From: Paraflavitalea sp966211765 | GTDB taxonomy: Bacteria > Bacteroidota > Bacteroidia > Chitinophagales > Chitinophagaceae | Direction of reading: 5' to 3' | Length of the DNA: 64,000 nucleotides | Assembly: GCA_966211765.1 (NCBI GenBank) | Contig: CBIHOV010000001.1 | Span: 310,001 to 374,000 of the forward strand | Part shown: piece after piece, positions 62,079 through 64,000 of the stretch | How the letters are laid out: every line of letters begins with the position of its first letter | Numbering within the stretch: the stretch's first letter is position 1 | Program-made: the position numbers and the translations under genes | The notes under the pieces: model-generated | Told to the model about the DNA's origin: nothing | The model's input: the letters and a program-made list of their open reading frames with translations, nothing else | Databases searched by the model: none

Positions 62079-64000
62079 ATGAAAAAAATGCTTTTGGGGA
62101 TTTGCTACTTATTGATTTCCCATGGGTTATCGGCTCAGCAGATTGCGGGCCACATAACCGACGCTTCCAACGGGGGCCCCGTAGCATCGGCCACCGTTGA
62201 ACTTTCTAACATCGCCACAGTAAGCACCAATGAATCGGGGCGATTTGTCTTCACCAGGATCAAACAGGGACGGTACACCTTACGGATCACCAGTATTGGG
62301 TACCAGTCGACAGAAACCACCGTTTCGCCCGGCGATTCAGTAATCAGCATCAAACTGAACCGGTTGAACCTCTTTATGCAACCGGTAGAAGTGCGCGCTA
62401 TCCGTGCCGGAGAAAAAGCCCCCTTTGCCAAAACCGATCTTACTAAAAAAGAGATTGAAAAGGTAAATACCGGGCAGGACCTGCCCTTTATCCTGAATCA
62501 AACGCCCTCTGCTGTCGTTAGTTCCGATGCAGGCAATGGCGTTGGTTACACCGGCATCCGCATCCGCGGTACAGATGGTACGCGTATCAATGTTACCCTC
62601 AATGGTATCCCGTATAATGATGCGGAATCGCAAGGCAGCTATTTTGTAGACTTGCCCGATTTTACTTCCTCTGTAAACAATATACAGATACAACGGGGAG
62701 TAGGCACCTCCTCCAATGGTAGTGGCGCTTTTGGTGCTACGATCAATTTAAGCACCAATGAAGTAAATACTACGCCGTATGGAGAGATCAACAACAGTGT
62801 GGGTTCTTTCAATACCTGGAAACATACCATCAAAGCAGGTAGCGGATTGATCAGTGATCACTTCACCATCGATGCCCGGCTATCGAAGATCAGCAGCGAT
62901 GGATTTGTAAACCGTGGCGCCAGCGACCTGCGTTCCTTTTACCTCAGCGGCGCTTACCTGGCCAAGCAAACATCCGTGCGCTTCAATGTTATTTCCGGCA
63001 AGGAAAAAACATACCAGTCGTGGAATGGTGTGCCCGAAGCAAAGCTCTACGGTGATGAAGGAAAACTGATGGAACATTACAACAACAACCTGGGCACTTT
63101 GTATTTTACAAAGCAGGATTCGGTGAACCTGTTTACTTCCGATCCGCGTAAGTACAACTATTTCACGTATGCCAACCAGACGGATAACTTTCAGCAGGAC
63201 CATTACCAGTTATTCTTCAATCACCAGTTTTCACCCAATCTTACAGTGAATACGGCCTTTTTCCTCACAAAAGGGAAAGGTTATTATGAAGAATTCAAAC
63301 CCCAGGAAAAGTACAGCAGCTACGGACTGCCCAATTATGTAGTGGGTGGTAATACCTTTACAAAAACCGACCTCACCAGGCAGCTATGGCTGGAGAATGA
63401 CTATTACGGACAGATATTTTCCGTACAATACAAAAGCACTGCAGACCAGTTTACGGTAGGTGGTGGCTGGAACAGGTTTGACAACCATCACCATGGAGAG
63501 ATCCTGTGGACGCAGGTAGGTGGAGTTCCTAATGATTACCGCTGGTACAACCTGGAGGCCTATAAAACAGACGTGAATGCCTATGCCAAATACCAGCATA
63601 CCTTTTCTCCGGAGTGGGAAGTATTTGCCGATATGCAGTATCGCCGGGTATTGTATGATATAGGCGGGTTTCGTAAGAACCCCACGCTGAAGCTGCACAA
63701 TATTTTTGATTTCTTTAATCCTAAAGCGGGTATTACGTATACAGCCAATAATTACCAGGCTTATATTTCTTACGCACAAGGGAATAAAGAGCCCAACCGC
63801 GATGATTTTGAAGCAGGCGTTACCCAACAGCCAAAGGCCGAGAAGCTGCATGACTTTGAAGCAGGTGTTTCAAAGAAGGGGGGCAACCAATATGAGTGGA
63901 GTGCCAACCTGTATTATATGTTGTACAAAGATCAGCTGGTGCAAACCGGTAAGATCAATGATGTAGGTGGCTATACCCGTACCAATGTAGACAACAGTTT
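62079..64000 (+). CDS. TonB-dependent receptor under TPP control, 3' part outside the window
   Basis: 640 codons are visible; the gene runs off the right edge. Signal peptide (KKMLLGICYLLISHGLSAQ), carboxypeptidase-regulatory domain (IAGHITDASNGGPVASATVELSN ... YTLRITSIGYQST, about 20-95), plug (LPFILNQTPSAVVSSDAGN, GIRIRGTDGTRINVTLNGIPYNDAESQ, VQRGVGTSSNGSGAFGATINLS) and barrel strands. A TPP riboswitch lies directly upstream, so it is very probably the outer-membrane thiamine receptor known in Bacteroidota as OMT. Transport of a thiamine precursor is the alternative. Confidence 0.9.
   Translation, partial: MKKMLLGICYLLISHGLSAQQIAGHITDASNGGPVASATVELSNIATVSTNESGRFVFTRIKQGRYTLRITSIGYQSTETTVSPGDSVISIKLNRLNLFMQPVEVRAIRAGEKAPFAKTDLTKKEIEKVNTGQDLPFILNQTPSAVVSSDAGNGVGYTGIRIRGTDGTRINVTLNGIPYNDAESQGSYFVDLPDFTSSVNNIQIQRGVGTSSNGSGAFGATINLSTNEVNTTPYGEINNSVGSFNTWKHTIKAGSGLISDHFTIDARLSKISSDGFVNRGASDLRSFYLSGAYLAKQTSVRFNVISGKEKTYQSWNGVPEAKLYGDEGKLMEHYNNNLGTLYFTKQDSVNLFTSDPRKYNYFTYANQTDNFQQDHYQLFFNHQFSPNLTVNTAFFLTKGKGYYEEFKPQEKYSSYGLPNYVVGGNTFTKTDLTRQLWLENDYYGQIFSVQYKSTADQFTVGGGWNRFDNHHHGEILWTQVGGVPNDYRWYNLEAYKTDVNAYAKYQHTFSPEWEVFADMQYRRVLYDIGGFRKNPTLKLHNIFDFFNPKAGITYTANNYQAYISYAQGNKEPNRDDFEAGVTQQPKAEKLHDFEAGVSKKGGNQYEWSANLYYMLYKDQLVQTGKINDVGGYTRTNVDNS

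Overview
The window looks like chromosomal DNA of a Bacteroidota bacterium, most likely of the Chitinophagaceae. Evidence seen: at least five secreted proteins ending in a type IX secretion (T9SS) type A sorting domain, several Bacteroidota-type promoters (TTTG, a spacer of about 19, then TAnnTTTG), TonB-dependent receptors with an N-terminal carboxypeptidase-regulatory domain, DUF6443-type RHS proteins, a DUF4870 protein, DUF2807 pairs and a BlaI/M56 cluster. The family-level placement is my inference.

Layout. 1-4.7 kb: start of a Tat-signal protein (minus), a SUMF1-fold protein, a Tat-exported Gfo/Idh/MocA oxidoreductase, then a coupled acyltransferase/desaturase lipid pair. 4.7-6.5 kb: a two-gene ABC exporter (minus). 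6.9-8.8 kb: a T9SS protein followed by tandem and inverted intergenic repeats. 8.8-13.7 kb: a minus-strand cluster of TonB receptor, 2TM protein, TPR-like protein, two paralogous membrane proteins and a winged-helix regulator. 14.3-19.4 kb: a T9SS M14 carboxypeptidase and a DUF11 T9SS protein. 19.6-24.3 kb: a patchwork of small genes with an N-terminally shortened Crp/Fnr gene, strong dyads and an uncharacterised mosaic protein. 24.3-34.7 kb: a polymorphic-toxin locus made of a coiled-coil/barrel protein, two exported proteins that look like the two halves of an RHS cocoon, a C-terminal HEXXHXXGXXH metallopeptidase tail, a candidate immunity gene and a truncated second copy of that gene. 34.7-36.7 kb: a divergent HxlR/NTF2-like pair and a jelly-roll lipoprotein. 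37-41 kb: an FtsX/MacB permease and a long RluA-type pseudouridine synthase. 41.2-42.6 kb: an AT-rich ion-channel gene that looks imported. 42.9-51.8 kb: malate dehydrogenase, a thioredoxin-like protein, a BlaI regulator with two operators and two M56 sensor proteins, EF-P, and accB-accC. 51.9-56.2 kb: two T9SS proteins. 56.5-59.3 kb: a small lipoprotein, der, era and initiator tRNA. 59.3-61.8 kb: an esterase-fold protein and two DUF2807 proteins. 61.9 kb to the end: a TPP riboswitch and the outer-membrane receptor it should control, cut by the window edge.

The most interesting region is the RHS locus (24293-34657). Its gene order, the split cocoon, the metallopeptidase tail and the broken immunity-gene copy at the downstream edge fit a contact-dependent or secreted toxin system that exchanges tail/immunity cassettes. 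Second are the two BlaI-type dyads in front of the M56 cluster, the TPP-controlled receptor, and an EF-P with arginine rather than lysine at its loop tip. No CRISPR array, transposase or phage module was seen.
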